64,000 nt of DNA, taken from Eubacteriaceae bacterium CHKCI004. GTDB taxonomy: Bacteria; Bacillota; Clostridia; Lachnospirales; Lachnospiraceae. Position numbers and translations under genes: made by a program. Location of the stretch: assembly GCA_900016875.1 (NCBI GenBank), contig FCNR01000063.1, forward strand, positions 124,001 to 188,000, given 5' to 3'. The notes under the pieces are model-generated. The model saw nothing but the letters and a program-made list of their open reading frames with translations. It was not told the DNA's origin and did not search any database. Each line of letters begins with the position of its first letter. Position 1 is the stretch's first letter. Below, in pieces: positions 54,648-63,032 of the stretch.

Positions 54648-56006
54648 ATGAACAAAAGCTTAAACGCCAATGGCGATTTAAAATTACCCGCCCTTCTGGG
54701 GCTTGGAGGAGCATTGTTTTCCATGCATTTCGGCGCATCCAGCATGGTTTGGCCGATGAACTGGGGAAAAGAGAGCGGAAGTTCTTATTTGATCGCTTTC
54801 GCGGGAGCATTTATCACATCCCTGCTGCTGGTACTGTTTGCCTACATCGCCATGTCCAGGGGAAATGGAACGTACAGCAAGATTACTGTCAAAGCCATTG
54901 GGAAAAAATTCGGTGTCATTTACAGTTGTATCACTATCATTGTATTGGGGCCGTTATATGCCATCCCTCGTATGAGTGCGGCAGCCTGGGATTCTATTGT
55001 ACAGGCCTTCGGCCTGAACCCGGATAACCGGATTTTGCTCATTATCTTTACCGTAGCGTTTTATCTGGTAACCTACTGGTTTTTAATGAATCCGGGAAAA
55101 GCCATGGACAGAATATCCAGCATTCTGTTTCCGGTTTTGATCATCATCGTTATCATTGTGGTCGGAAAAGGAATGATTACGCCAATCGCGGATCCGGTGC
55201 CAAAAAGTTACGATACGTCAGCATTCGCCTATGGATTTACCAATGGATATGCAACGGCAGAGATTCTCTGTGCGCTGGTCTTTGGTACGGTTATCATCAA
55301 CAGTCTCAAGGAGAAGGGCGTCTCCGATACGCATATGAATAAAAATATTATCCGCGTCGGAATCGTGGGCCTGGCAATCCTGACCTGTACGCATTTTTGC
55401 CATATGTGGATCGGCGCGCATACCGGAGGAACGATTGACCTTACTTACACGGCCTTATATACAGAAGTTGCCATAGAGCTTCTCGGAAAGATCGGAGGCG
55501 TGTTCTTCTGCCTGGCGTTGTTCTTTGCGGCGCTGACCACAGCCATCGGAATGGCGTCCGGCTGTGCGGAGTTCTTCATTGATACGATGGAAACGGACAA
55601 GTTTACTTATAAGCAGGTGTCCCTGGCTATCTTGATTCTCAGTACGATCTTCGGATGTCTGGGACTGACCTCTCTTCTTGATATACTGGGACCGATTCTG
55701 GATGGTATTTATCCGGCGGCCATCGTTTTAGTACTTTATTACACATTTGTGCCGAAATGTAATGAGGCGAGAGGACTTAACATGTGTAAATGGGGAATGA
55801 CCGCAGCACTTATTATGGGAATTGTGGATACGATTTACACGTATGGCGCCCGTTTCCACGTTGACCTCGGTATTTATAATACGATTTACGAAGCACTCCC
55901 GTTATCATCCGACAAGCTGGCATGGGTTCCGTTTGCGATTGTAGCTTGCGTGATTGGGTATGTGGTATACAGAGAAAAAGATAAAGGAGGAGTTACAAAT
56001 GAATGA
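54648..56006 (+). CDS. brnQ: BrnQ-type branched-chain amino acid carrier (LIVCS family)
   Basis: Na+/H+-coupled amino acid transporter with about twelve helices over 452 residues. Family features are FSMHFGASSMVWPMNWGKESG near the N-terminus, IIVLGPLYAIPRMSAAAWD, MNPGKAMDRISSILFPVLI and GYATAEILCALVFGTVIINSLKEKGV. Typical substrates are Leu, Ile and Val. It is embedded between ETF and CoA-transferase genes and overlaps the next gene by 8 bases, so its cargo is likely the substrate of this pathway, perhaps a branched or beta amino acid. Confidence 0.85.
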   Translation: MNKSLNANGDLKLPALLGLGGALFSMHFGASSMVWPMNWGKESGSSYLIAFAGAFITSLLLVLFAYIAMSRGNGTYSKITVKAIGKKFGVIYSCITIIVLGPLYAIPRMSAAAWDSIVQAFGLNPDNRILLIIFTVAFYLVTYWFLMNPGKAMDRISSILFPVLIIIVIIVVGKGMITPIADPVPKSYDTSAFAYGFTNGYATAEILCALVFGTVIINSLKEKGVSDTHMNKNIIRVGIVGLAILTCTHFCHMWIGAHTGGTIDLTYTALYTEVAIELLGKIGGVFFCLALFFAALTTAIGMASGCAEFFIDTMETDKFTYKQVSLAILILSTIFGCLGLTSLLDILGPILDGIYPAAIVLVLYYTFVPKCNEARGLNMCKWGMTAALIMGIVDTIYTYGARFHVDLGIYNTIYEALPLSSDKLAWVPFAIVACVIGYVVYREKDKGGVTNE

Positions 56007-57618
56007 GCAGACAGCAACGCTTCGCTATCGGATGTCGGACCGTGATGTGTTCTACGGCGGTGGAGTTGTCAACGGAGCCAGAAGTATTACACTGATGGAA
56101 GATACGGCAAAACGGCTGATGGCAAAAGTATATGGGAACAGCAGCCGGGTGGTGGAAGTAAAGAAGGTTCGTCTTTATGTACCTTGCTTTGCTGGTGATT
56201 ACATGGAGTATATTGCCCGTATTAAAAAGGAAGAAAAAGAAAGAGTGTTGATTGAAGTTCGCTCTTATAAGATTATTGATGTGCCGGAAAATCCGCCATA
56301 TCCAAGCTCCATCGATGTATTGGAAGATCCGCCATTATCCACGGTCGTACAATTTTGGTTTGAGCGTCCGGCGAAAGAGAAGGAAGAAAAAGGCGTTGGC
56401 GATGGCAAGATGCAGGAAGAAAAGCGCCCGGCCAGGAAAAGAAAACCTCTGGAAGGATTAAAGGTTGTGGATTTGACTTCTGCGTTAAATGGTCCATTTT
56501 GTACCATGATTCTGGCAGATTACGGTGCAGAAGTGCTGAAGATCGAACCGGTAGGAGGAGAACAGTGCCGTACCTGGGGGCCTCTCGATGAAAAGAGCGG
56601 TGAGAGTGGTTTTTATAACTATGTGAACAGAAATAAGAAAGGAGCCACTCTGAACCTGAAATCAGAAAAAGGATTACAGATGTTCTACGACCTGGTAAAA
56701 GACGCAGATATTCTTGTGGAAAATTATAAGGGCGGCGTTACAAAGAAGCTGAAAATTGATTATGAGACCATCCGCAAAATTAATCCGGGTATCATCTATG
56801 CTTCCGGTTCCGGTTTTGGTCAAAACAGTCCGATTTCTTATCGGCCATGCTATGACATTGTGGCGCAGGCCATGGGCGGTATGATCAATCTCACAGGTTT
56901 TAAGGATACGGATCCGGTAAAAGTAGGACCATCGGTGGCTGATCATGTAGCTGGTATCTATCTGGCAGTCGGCACGCTCTTAGCTCTCTATCACAAAGAA
57001 AAAACAGGAGAAGGACAGCTTGTTGACGTATCCATGTTTGATACTATTTTCAGTCTGTTGGAAAATGCCATTGTTAACTATACAGTAGGTGGATTTATAC
57101 CTGAGAGAAATGGAAACGTGGATCCGTCCATTGCTCCGTTTGATGTATATAAATGCAAAGATGGTTTTACCGCTCTTGGCGTAGGTAATGATCGTCTGTT
57201 TGAGAAATTCTGCCGCACGATTGGGCATGAAGAACTTCTCGACGACCCGAGATATGAAACTAATGACCTCAGATGTCAGAATTATATTCCGGATTTGCAG
57301 AATCTGATTCGTGACTGGTGTAAAGATTACACGAAAAAAGAACTTGAGGACATTATGGATAAAGCAGGAATCCCTTGCGGACCTGTATTAAATGTAAAGG
57401 AGGCGATTGAGCACCCGCACATTCAGGCAAGAGAGATGATGGTGCATGTGAATCATCCGACAGCAGGTGACCAGTATTTTCAGGGATGTGTCATGAAACT
57501 CTCAGAGACACCGGGAACTGTGGAGACACCGTCACCACTCTTGGGACAGCACAATTGTGAAATCTTTGGAATTACAAAGGAAGAAGAAGCGAAACTCAAA
57601 GAAGAAGGAGTTCTGTAA
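55999..57618 (+). CDS. Hot-dog domain fused to a class III (CaiB/BaiF) CoA-transferase
   Basis: A 539-residue fusion. Residues 1-122 are a hot-dog domain with MSDRDVFYGGGVVNGARSIT and CFAGDYMEYIARIKK, related to beta-aminoacyl-CoA ammonia-lyases and about five-sixths identical to the separate protein at 58.3 kb. A charged linker rich in Lys and Glu follows (about 123-152). Residues 155-539 are a family III CoA-transferase starting LEGLKVVDLTSALNGPFCTMILADYGAEV (in parts); the catalytic aspartate should be Asp315 in GPSVADHVAG. The ATG is 8 bases after AAAGGAGG. The fusion suggests direct hand-over of the new acyl-CoA to the hot-dog partner. The single frame has no break. Confidence 0.88.
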   Translation: MNEQTATLRYRMSDRDVFYGGGVVNGARSITLMEDTAKRLMAKVYGNSSRVVEVKKVRLYVPCFAGDYMEYIARIKKEEKERVLIEVRSYKIIDVPENPPYPSSIDVLEDPPLSTVVQFWFERPAKEKEEKGVGDGKMQEEKRPARKRKPLEGLKVVDLTSALNGPFCTMILADYGAEVLKIEPVGGEQCRTWGPLDEKSGESGFYNYVNRNKKGATLNLKSEKGLQMFYDLVKDADILVENYKGGVTKKLKIDYETIRKINPGIIYASGSGFGQNSPISYRPCYDIVAQAMGGMINLTGFKDTDPVKVGPSVADHVAGIYLAVGTLLALYHKEKTGEGQLVDVSMFDTIFSLLENAIVNYTVGGFIPERNGNVDPSIAPFDVYKCKDGFTALGVGNDRLFEKFCRTIGHEELLDDPRYETNDLRCQNYIPDLQNLIRDWCKDYTKKELEDIMDKAGIPCGPVLNVKEAIEHPHIQAREMMVHVNHPTAGDQYFQGCVMKLSETPGTVETPSPLLGQHNCEIFGITKEEEAKLKEEGVL

Positions 57619-57677
57619 CAATTTTCTTGGCAAAAAAGGCGGATGGAACCGCCAAAATAATAAAGGAGGACAATACG

Positions 57678-58142
57678 ATGAGAAAGGTATCCTATTTAAG
57701 TTACAACATGACCACAGCAGACGCAAATAACCCGGATGGACTGGTCCCAATCGGACGACAGTTTGACTTTATCGGCGACGTGGAAACAGAACAGATGATT
57801 TTAAATGATGGCGATGAATCTCTCTGTCTCGGCTATCACGATGTAAAAGTATATCAGGACGTATATGTGGGCGATATGATGGAATACAAAGCAACACTGA
57901 CCCATGTGGGAAATACATCCAGAGACTGCCGCATTGAAGTCTATAAGCTGGCAACACCTGCTTTCCGTACCGGAAAAGAGAACTGCAAACCGGGAGATAT
58001 GGTTTGGTTTGACGAGCCGGTACTCTGCACAGAAGGAAATGTGCGTCTGGTTGTTAAGAAACATCTTCAGAGAGGTGCGCAGCCGGATGGTATCGTAAAG
58101 GATCCATGGAGAGCGCTGGATGATTTTCCGGAAGATGAGTAA
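57678..58142 (+). CDS. Hot-dog protein related to beta-aminoacyl-CoA ammonia-lyase, variant lacking the YGG motif
   Basis: A 154-residue hot-dog protein. DGDESLCLGYHDVK and VYVGDMMEYKATLTHVGNTSRDCRIEVYKLAT (in parts) resemble, from memory, the beta-alanyl-CoA ammonia-lyase of Anaerotignum (Clostridium) propionicum. The N-terminal HY.GN.VNGAR stretch of that enzyme is not kept; here it reads ANNPDGLVPIGRQF. This subunit may therefore be structural or need the YGG-type partner next door. AAAGGAGG is 8 bases before ATG. Confidence 0.8.
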   Translation: MRKVSYLSYNMTTADANNPDGLVPIGRQFDFIGDVETEQMILNDGDESLCLGYHDVKVYQDVYVGDMMEYKATLTHVGNTSRDCRIEVYKLATPAFRTGKENCKPGDMVWFDEPVLCTEGNVRLVVKKHLQRGAQPDGIVKDPWRALDDFPEDE

Positions 58143-58151
58143 GATTTTTTC

Positions 58152-58171
58152 ATAAATAAAATTTTATTTAT
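58152..58171. repeat. Perfect 20-bp AT palindrome between the two hot-dog genes
   Basis: ATAAATAAAATTTTATTTAT, without a loop, in an AT-rich gap of 131 bases. It could be a weak hairpin or a protein site. Confidence 0.4.
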
Positions 58172-58273
58172 TACATAGCATCTGTAAAATTATAATCAAA
58201 GAAATCATAATCAGAAGTAAGTTTATTTTGGAAAGCAGTCGAATAAAAAATTATAAAAGAGGAGGAAAAAGGT

Positions 58274-58645
58274 ATGTATGATACAGTAACTTTTCGTTAC
58301 AGAATGTCCGACCGTGATGTATTTTATGGCGGCGGCGTGGTAAACGGAGCAAGAAGCATCACATTGATGGGAGATACCGCCAACAGATTAATGGCGAAAA
58401 CCTTTGGGAATACAGGTCATTGTGTGGAAGTAAAAAAGGTTCGTCTCTATGTTCCGTGTTTTGCCGGTGACTACATGGAGTACATCGCAAGAATCAAAAA
58501 AGTAGAAGGTAAAAAAGTACTGATTGAGGTGCGTTCCTTCAAGATCATTGAAGTTCCGGAGAATCCGCCGTACCCAAGTTCCATTGATGTACTGGAAGAT
58601 CCGCCGCTGTCCACAGTAGTGCAGTTTGTATACGAGACATATTAA
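58274..58645 (+). CDS. Hot-dog protein related to beta-aminoacyl-CoA ammonia-lyase (YGG type)
   Basis: A 123-residue single hot-dog domain, very close to residues 1-122 of the fusion protein at 56.0 kb. RMSDRDVFYGGGVVNGARS matches the catalytic N-terminal pattern of Kal/Acl-type lyases, which remove ammonia from 3-aminoacyl-CoA; CFAGDYMEYIARIKK is the CoA-site region. It lacks the C-terminal extension of the protein upstream. Strong AGAGGAGG ribosome site. Could be the free subunit that pairs with the YGG-less protein; a hydratase function is the alternative. Confidence 0.82.
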   Translation: MYDTVTFRYRMSDRDVFYGGGVVNGARSITLMGDTANRLMAKTFGNTGHCVEVKKVRLYVPCFAGDYMEYIARIKKVEGKKVLIEVRSFKIIEVPENPPYPSSIDVLEDPPLSTVVQFVYETY

Positions 58646-58660
58646 TATAATGAAATGACA

Positions 58661-58700
58661 TGGAGCTGCAGACAAAGGAGTCACTTGTTTTGCGGCTCCA
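58661..58700. repeat. Inverted repeat between hot-dog and MoxR genes
   Basis: TGGAGC (58661-58666) with GCTCCA (58695-58700) and partial inner pairing. Only a weak T-rich tail follows, so it is at best a leaky terminator. Confidence 0.4.
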
Positions 58701-58756
58701 GCTTTATTATAAGACAAAGAATACAGAAAATGAAACAAACAGAGAAAGGATCTACT

Positions 58757-59578
58757 ATGGAGAACTTTAGTGGAACCAGTGAGTATATCGCATCAGAGGG
58801 ATTATCCCGAACCGTTGATATTGCATTGGCGTTGAAAAAGCCTTTGCTTATCAAAGGAGAACCGGGGACAGGAAAGACCATGCTGGCGGATGCTGTAAGT
58901 AAAGCGATGGGAAAAAAATTAATTATCTGGAATATTAAATCGACCACAAAGGCACAGGACGGACTGTACATATATGACACGGTACAGCGCCTTTATGACA
59001 GTCAGTTTGGAGAAAACGATGTGAAAGATATTGGCCGTTATATCAAATATGGAAAATTGGGAGAATCATTTTTAAGCAGTGAACGGGTGGTGCTTCTCAT
59101 TGATGAGATTGATAAGGCAGATATTGAGTTTCCCAATGATTTGCTCTGGGAACTTGACAAAATGGAATTTTTTGTGAATGAGACTAAAACACAAATTAGG
59201 GCAAAACATCGCCCGGTCGTCATCATCACCTCCAATGCGGAAAAAGAGCTGCCGGATGCTTTCTTGCGACGCTGCATTTTTTACTATATTGATTTTCCGG
59301 ATAAAAAAATGATGGAAGAAATCGTGCGGGTACATTGTGGAAATGTAGATGAATTTTTGCTGCATCAGGCTCTGGACACATTTTATCATTTGCGGGAGGT
59401 CAAGGACATACAAAAGAAACCGGCAACTTCTGAATTGATTGACTGGATCAGAGCACTGCAGATTGGCGGTATCCGCCCCAAAGAGCTGGATGATGCAATC
59501 CCGTATTCCGGACTGCTGCTGAAGAAAGAAGAAGATTTTCGTTTCATACAGAAGAAGGGGAATTATGGTCTTTTCTGA
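58757..59578 (+). CDS. MoxR-family AAA+ ATPase (CoxD-like)
   Basis: A 273-residue AAA+ ATPase. Walker A is GEPGTGKT at residues 34-41, Walker B is VVLLIDEIDKAD, sensor 1 is in VVIITSNAEKELPDAFLRRC with the arginine finger, and a small helical lid follows. MoxR ATPases act with VWA proteins to insert metals or cofactors or to remodel enzyme complexes. Here the partner follows with a 14-base overlap. ATG after GAAAGGA. The client is probably an enzyme of this cluster, but this is inference. Confidence 0.9.
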   Translation: MENFSGTSEYIASEGLSRTVDIALALKKPLLIKGEPGTGKTMLADAVSKAMGKKLIIWNIKSTTKAQDGLYIYDTVQRLYDSQFGENDVKDIGRYIKYGKLGESFLSSERVVLLIDEIDKADIEFPNDLLWELDKMEFFVNETKTQIRAKHRPVVIITSNAEKELPDAFLRRCIFYYIDFPDKKMMEEIVRVHCGNVDEFLLHQALDTFYHLREVKDIQKKPATSELIDWIRALQIGGIRPKELDDAIPYSGLLLKKEEDFRFIQKKGNYGLF

Positions 59579-60773
59579 TTATTTTTATTATTTAAGAGAA
59601 AACGGATTATCTGTTTCCATGGAAGAATGGCTTCTTTTGATGGAAGCTTTAAAAAAAGATCTGGCAAGGTCTAATCTGCTTGAATTTTATTATCTGAGTC
59701 GTGCTGTACTTGTGAAAAAGGAGTCGGATTATGATTCTTATAACCAGCTTTTTTATCAATACTTTGAAGGAGCTCTGACAGAAAATTCTGTTGATAAAAA
59801 ATTGCCGGAAAAGCTGATGAAATATCTGGAAAAACCCATTGAGCAGCTTGCCTATGATAAAGATGAGGTGGATGAACGCACGGATCTGGAGTATGAAAAA
59901 TTGGAGCAGATGTTCCTTGAGAGGATGAAAGAACAAAACGATATGCACAACGGTGGAAAAAAATGGCTGGGAACCGGAGGGACTTCTCCTTATGGAAATA
60001 CTGGTTACAGCAGGCGGGGAATCCGTATCGGCGGTCACGAGGGCAATCAAAATGCCTACAGGGTGATTACGGAGTCCGCCTATCGGGATTTCAGGGAGGA
60101 TGCCACCATCGGAATCCGCCAGTTTGAGGTTGCTCTCCGCCGCCTGCGGCAATATTCCGGCAAAATAGGAGAAGAGACAGAACTGGATGTGGATGCCACC
60201 ATCGACGCCACCTGTCAAAATGGCGGAAGCTTAAAAATAAAATATCGCCGTCCGAGAAAAAATGCGGTAAAGCTTCTGGTCCTTTTTGATTCCGGAGGTT
60301 CCATGTCGCCTTACGCTTCCCTTTGCAGCGGCCTTTTTCAGGCAGTCAATGCGGCAAATCATTTTCAGTCGCTGAAAATCTATTATTTCCACAACTGCCC
60401 TTATAACCGCCTCTATCAGACGCCGGAATGTATCTTCCAGAAAAGTGAAGACACGGATCGGGTGCTTGCCAATCTGGACAAGAGTTATAAAGCATTGTTT
60501 GTGGGAGATGCTTCTATGGCGGCCTGGGAGCTTCGATATTTCAGTGGAGGGCGGGACGGAAAAGTAACAGATACCGTATCAGGTCTTAAATGGCTGCATA
60601 AAATTATTGTTCGCTGCGGGGGAGCGGTGTGGCTGAATCCCATAGCGGAAGAACATTGGGGCAGTGGAAGAGGGGCGGTAACCATCGAACGTATCAGCTC
60701 GGAGCTTCCGATGTATCATCTGTCGGTGCAGGGACTCACGAAGGCTGTCCGAAGGCTGCTGGGAAATCAATAA
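59565..60773 (+). CDS. VWA-domain protein, CoxE-like partner of the MoxR ATPase
   Basis: A 402-residue protein with a helical N-terminal half and a von Willebrand A domain at about residues 235-400. The metal site is LLVLFDSGGSMSPY (Asp242), the D-x-G-x-S form usual in CoxE-like members. A Gly-rich stretch with GGKKWLGTGGTSPYGNTGYSRRG links the halves. CoxD/CoxE pairs mature CO dehydrogenase in other bacteria; this locus has no molybdenum enzyme, so another client is likely. Confidence 0.88.
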   Translation: MVFSDYFYYLRENGLSVSMEEWLLLMEALKKDLARSNLLEFYYLSRAVLVKKESDYDSYNQLFYQYFEGALTENSVDKKLPEKLMKYLEKPIEQLAYDKDEVDERTDLEYEKLEQMFLERMKEQNDMHNGGKKWLGTGGTSPYGNTGYSRRGIRIGGHEGNQNAYRVITESAYRDFREDATIGIRQFEVALRRLRQYSGKIGEETELDVDATIDATCQNGGSLKIKYRRPRKNAVKLLVLFDSGGSMSPYASLCSGLFQAVNAANHFQSLKIYYFHNCPYNRLYQTPECIFQKSEDTDRVLANLDKSYKALFVGDASMAAWELRYFSGGRDGKVTDTVSGLKWLHKIIVRCGGAVWLNPIAEEHWGSGRGAVTIERISSELPMYHLSVQGLTKAVRRLLGNQ

Positions 60774-60834
60774 CAATTTTATAAGGATTGAAAATGATAA
60801 CGACGGCTATCAATATGGCCGGTGGGAGGAAAAA

Positions 60835-61794
60835 GTGGGATTAACAGAAAATAAAGCAGGAAGAGGGATTGTTCTGGCATTGCTGGGCGGCTGTTCATGG
60901 GGAATTTCTGCTACTTGCGGACAGTATATTTTTGCAAACAGTATGATTGATCCCGGATCACTGGCTTCCATTCGTCTTCTCTGCAGTGGAATGGCGCTGC
61001 TGTTTTTGTGCCTGTTCCGGGACAGGTACAGATTGACTGCTATATGGAAAGAAAGAAATGACAGAGTCCGCTTGTTGCTTTACGCATTGGGCGGATTGGT
61101 ATTTATCCAGTATTCTTATCTGACAGCCATAAAATATACAAATTCCGGAACGGCAACGGTACTTCAATATACGGGAATTATTTTGATCATGTTTCTTTCT
61201 TGCCTGAAAGAGAGAAGAAGACCGGTGGGTAGAGAGATACTGGCAGTTATTTTCGCACTGGCTGGTATCTTTCTGCTTGCTACAGGAGGAAATCCATTTC
61301 ATATGTTTATTTCTTCCGAAGGCCTTTTCTGGGGACTGTTGGCGGCAGTCGCATTGGCGTCCTATACGCTTATTCCGGGAAATCTGATTCAAAAGTGGGG
61401 AAATCTTGTGGTAAATGGTTTCGGTATGACTTTTGGGGGATTGTTTCTCTTTGTATTGTTTGCGGTCTGGAAAGAGGATATGGCGTATGACTGGACTGTA
61501 TGGCTGGCAGTTTTTGGTATTGTTTTTGTGGGAACGCTGCTGGCAACCTGTCTTTATTCGCAGGGAGTAATAGAAGCAGGTCCGGTGAGAGCCAGTCTGG
61601 CAGCATCTGTGGAGCCGCTGGTGGCGGCAATTTCCTCGGCTTTATGGATGAAAACAGTTTTTGGAGTGGTGGAGGTGGTCGGTTTTCTTGTCATTATGTC
61701 CGGAGTGTTGCTGGTTTCGATGCCGGGTATATCTGAAAACAAGCGGATAAAACAGAGGGAGGAAAATAACAATAAAAATATAGATAGTATATAA
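60835..61794 (+). CDS. EamA/DMT-family membrane transporter
   Basis: Ten helices in two EamA repeats, 319 residues. GLLGGCSWGISATCGQYIF-like start (ALLGGCSWGISATCGQYIF), YSYLTAIKYTNSGTATVLQYTG and LYSQGVIEAGPVRASLAASVEPLVAAISS (in parts) are characteristic. GTG start with GGGAGGA 4 bases ahead. It could export the product or a by-product of the pathway encoded upstream, or bring in a precursor; the substrate is unknown. Confidence 0.86.
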   Translation: MGLTENKAGRGIVLALLGGCSWGISATCGQYIFANSMIDPGSLASIRLLCSGMALLFLCLFRDRYRLTAIWKERNDRVRLLLYALGGLVFIQYSYLTAIKYTNSGTATVLQYTGIILIMFLSCLKERRRPVGREILAVIFALAGIFLLATGGNPFHMFISSEGLFWGLLAAVALASYTLIPGNLIQKWGNLVVNGFGMTFGGLFLFVLFAVWKEDMAYDWTVWLAVFGIVFVGTLLATCLYSQGVIEAGPVRASLAASVEPLVAAISSALWMKTVFGVVEVVGFLVIMSGVLLVSMPGISENKRIKQREENNNKNIDSI

Positions 61795-61808
61795 TAAAAC
61801 AATGCATT

Positions 61809-61837
61809 TTGCCATAGACTCTGGTTTGTGATAAAAT
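61809..61837 (+). promoter_or_regulatory. Promoter of the MerR-family gene
   Basis: TTGCCA, 17 bases, TAAAAT. Downstream, in the untranslated leader, ACTAT-N7-ATAGT (61862-61878) is a possible operator. Confidence 0.5.
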
Positions 61838-61985
61838 AGTCAATATATACCGGAGGATATAACTATATAAAAAATAGTAGTGTAGGAAAAGAAATCAGAA
61901 TGGATATTTGAACTTGGACGAACATGAGAAAATGCATACGGAAAATCAAAGGATACGGTGTGACAGAGGAAGGTGACGAATCAAG

Positions 61986-62879
61986 ATGGAGAGAAAGTAT
62001 TCAATTGGAGAAGTGTCAAAAATATGCTCTATCCCAATCAAAACTCTGCGGTATTACGATGAAATTGGATTGATGGTACCAGAGTTTCGGAATCAAGAGA
62101 GTCGGTACCGTTATTACAGCAAACGGCAGATGGTGAATCTTTTTATTATCCGTCAGCTCAGAACATTAGGGTTTTCATTGAAAAATATAAAGGAACTGTT
62201 TTCCGACCTGCATCTGAAAGATTTTGGAGAGAAGATTAATGAGCGACTGGAAGAAATTGATGAGGAGATTAAGGAAATGGAGAGAAAAAAGACTGCAGCT
62301 CTCTATTTGCGTGACCGTATTGTGAAGGGCGGAGAGATTCTCGCCCATAGTGATGAAGATTTTGATAGTGCAAAGGGAGATTCGCTTGGACTCATTAATG
62401 TGGAATATATTGTAAAGGGAACTTTGTATTACCGAAGAAGTATTATGAAAAAATATCAAAATGAGGAAGTGTCTTTGGAACGATGGATTGACATTACAGA
62501 AAATTGTCAGAAAAACCATCTTTCTGTAGTCAGTCCCATTATCGTAACTTACTATGACAACGCTCTGGAACAATTTCTTTGTAAAGATTGCGATGTGGAA
62601 TTTGGCGTGTTGGTAGAAAGAAATGAAAAGAATGATCAAAATCAGGGGAATGTCCAGATTCGTCCTTTTGGAGGTTTTGAGGCAGTGACAAAGGTCCATG
62701 TTGGCAGCTATCGGAATATTATGTTGAGCCATGTACGTATGGTACAGTGGATCAATCAGAATGATTATGAGATAGTCGGCCCGATTTCAGAAGAGTTTAT
62801 TGTTTCCCCGATAGATATCGACAATGAGGATGAACATATTACAAAAATCATTATCCCGATTAAAAAGAAAAAAGTATGA
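61986..62879 (+). CDS. MerR-family regulator with C-terminal effector-binding domain
   Basis: Transcription activator of 297 residues. The winged helix takes residues 1-72 (YSIGEVSKICSIPIKTLRYYDEIGLM and RYRYYSKRQMVNL). A coiled coil follows at about 75-115, and the C-terminal 180 residues look like a GyrI/BmrR-type ligand-binding domain. No metal-binding cysteine pair is seen, so it should sense an organic molecule. It closes the cluster and may act on the two 19-base-spacer promoters upstream. Confidence 0.88.
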   Translation: MERKYSIGEVSKICSIPIKTLRYYDEIGLMVPEFRNQESRYRYYSKRQMVNLFIIRQLRTLGFSLKNIKELFSDLHLKDFGEKINERLEEIDEEIKEMERKKTAALYLRDRIVKGGEILAHSDEDFDSAKGDSLGLINVEYIVKGTLYYRRSIMKKYQNEEVSLERWIDITENCQKNHLSVVSPIIVTYYDNALEQFLCKDCDVEFGVLVERNEKNDQNQGNVQIRPFGGFEAVTKVHVGSYRNIMLSHVRMVQWINQNDYEIVGPISEEFIVSPIDIDNEDEHITKIIIPIKKKKV

Positions 62880-62883
62880 AAAT

Positions 62884-62962
62884 ACCGCACCAAAAGAGAG
62901 GATTTGGAATATCCGGTGAAAACGATTTATTCCGAAATGTATCTCATTGGTGCGGTTTTTTT
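62884..62962 (+). terminator. Terminator of the MerR-family gene
   Basis: ACCGCACCAA (62884-62893) pairs with TTGGTGCGGT (62947-62956), followed by a run of Ts; the loop is long (53 bases). Confidence 0.75.
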
Positions 62963-63032
62963 GTGACTGCCGGACTCTGACGCTTAAAATATCTGTGCCA
63001 GAGAATTTTTTTATTTTGGCCTTATATGGAGT

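Noticed and set aside
56000-57618. HadA-like 2-hydroxyisocaproate CoA-transferase for leucine fermentation
   Set aside because: The transferase family fits, but the radical dehydratase HadBC and activator HadI are absent, and the hot-dog partners point to a different elimination step.
58228-58257. Internal promoter before the second hot-dog gene
   Set aside because: TTGGAA-18-TATAAA is present, but transcription would begin inside the ribosome site, so it cannot serve this gene.
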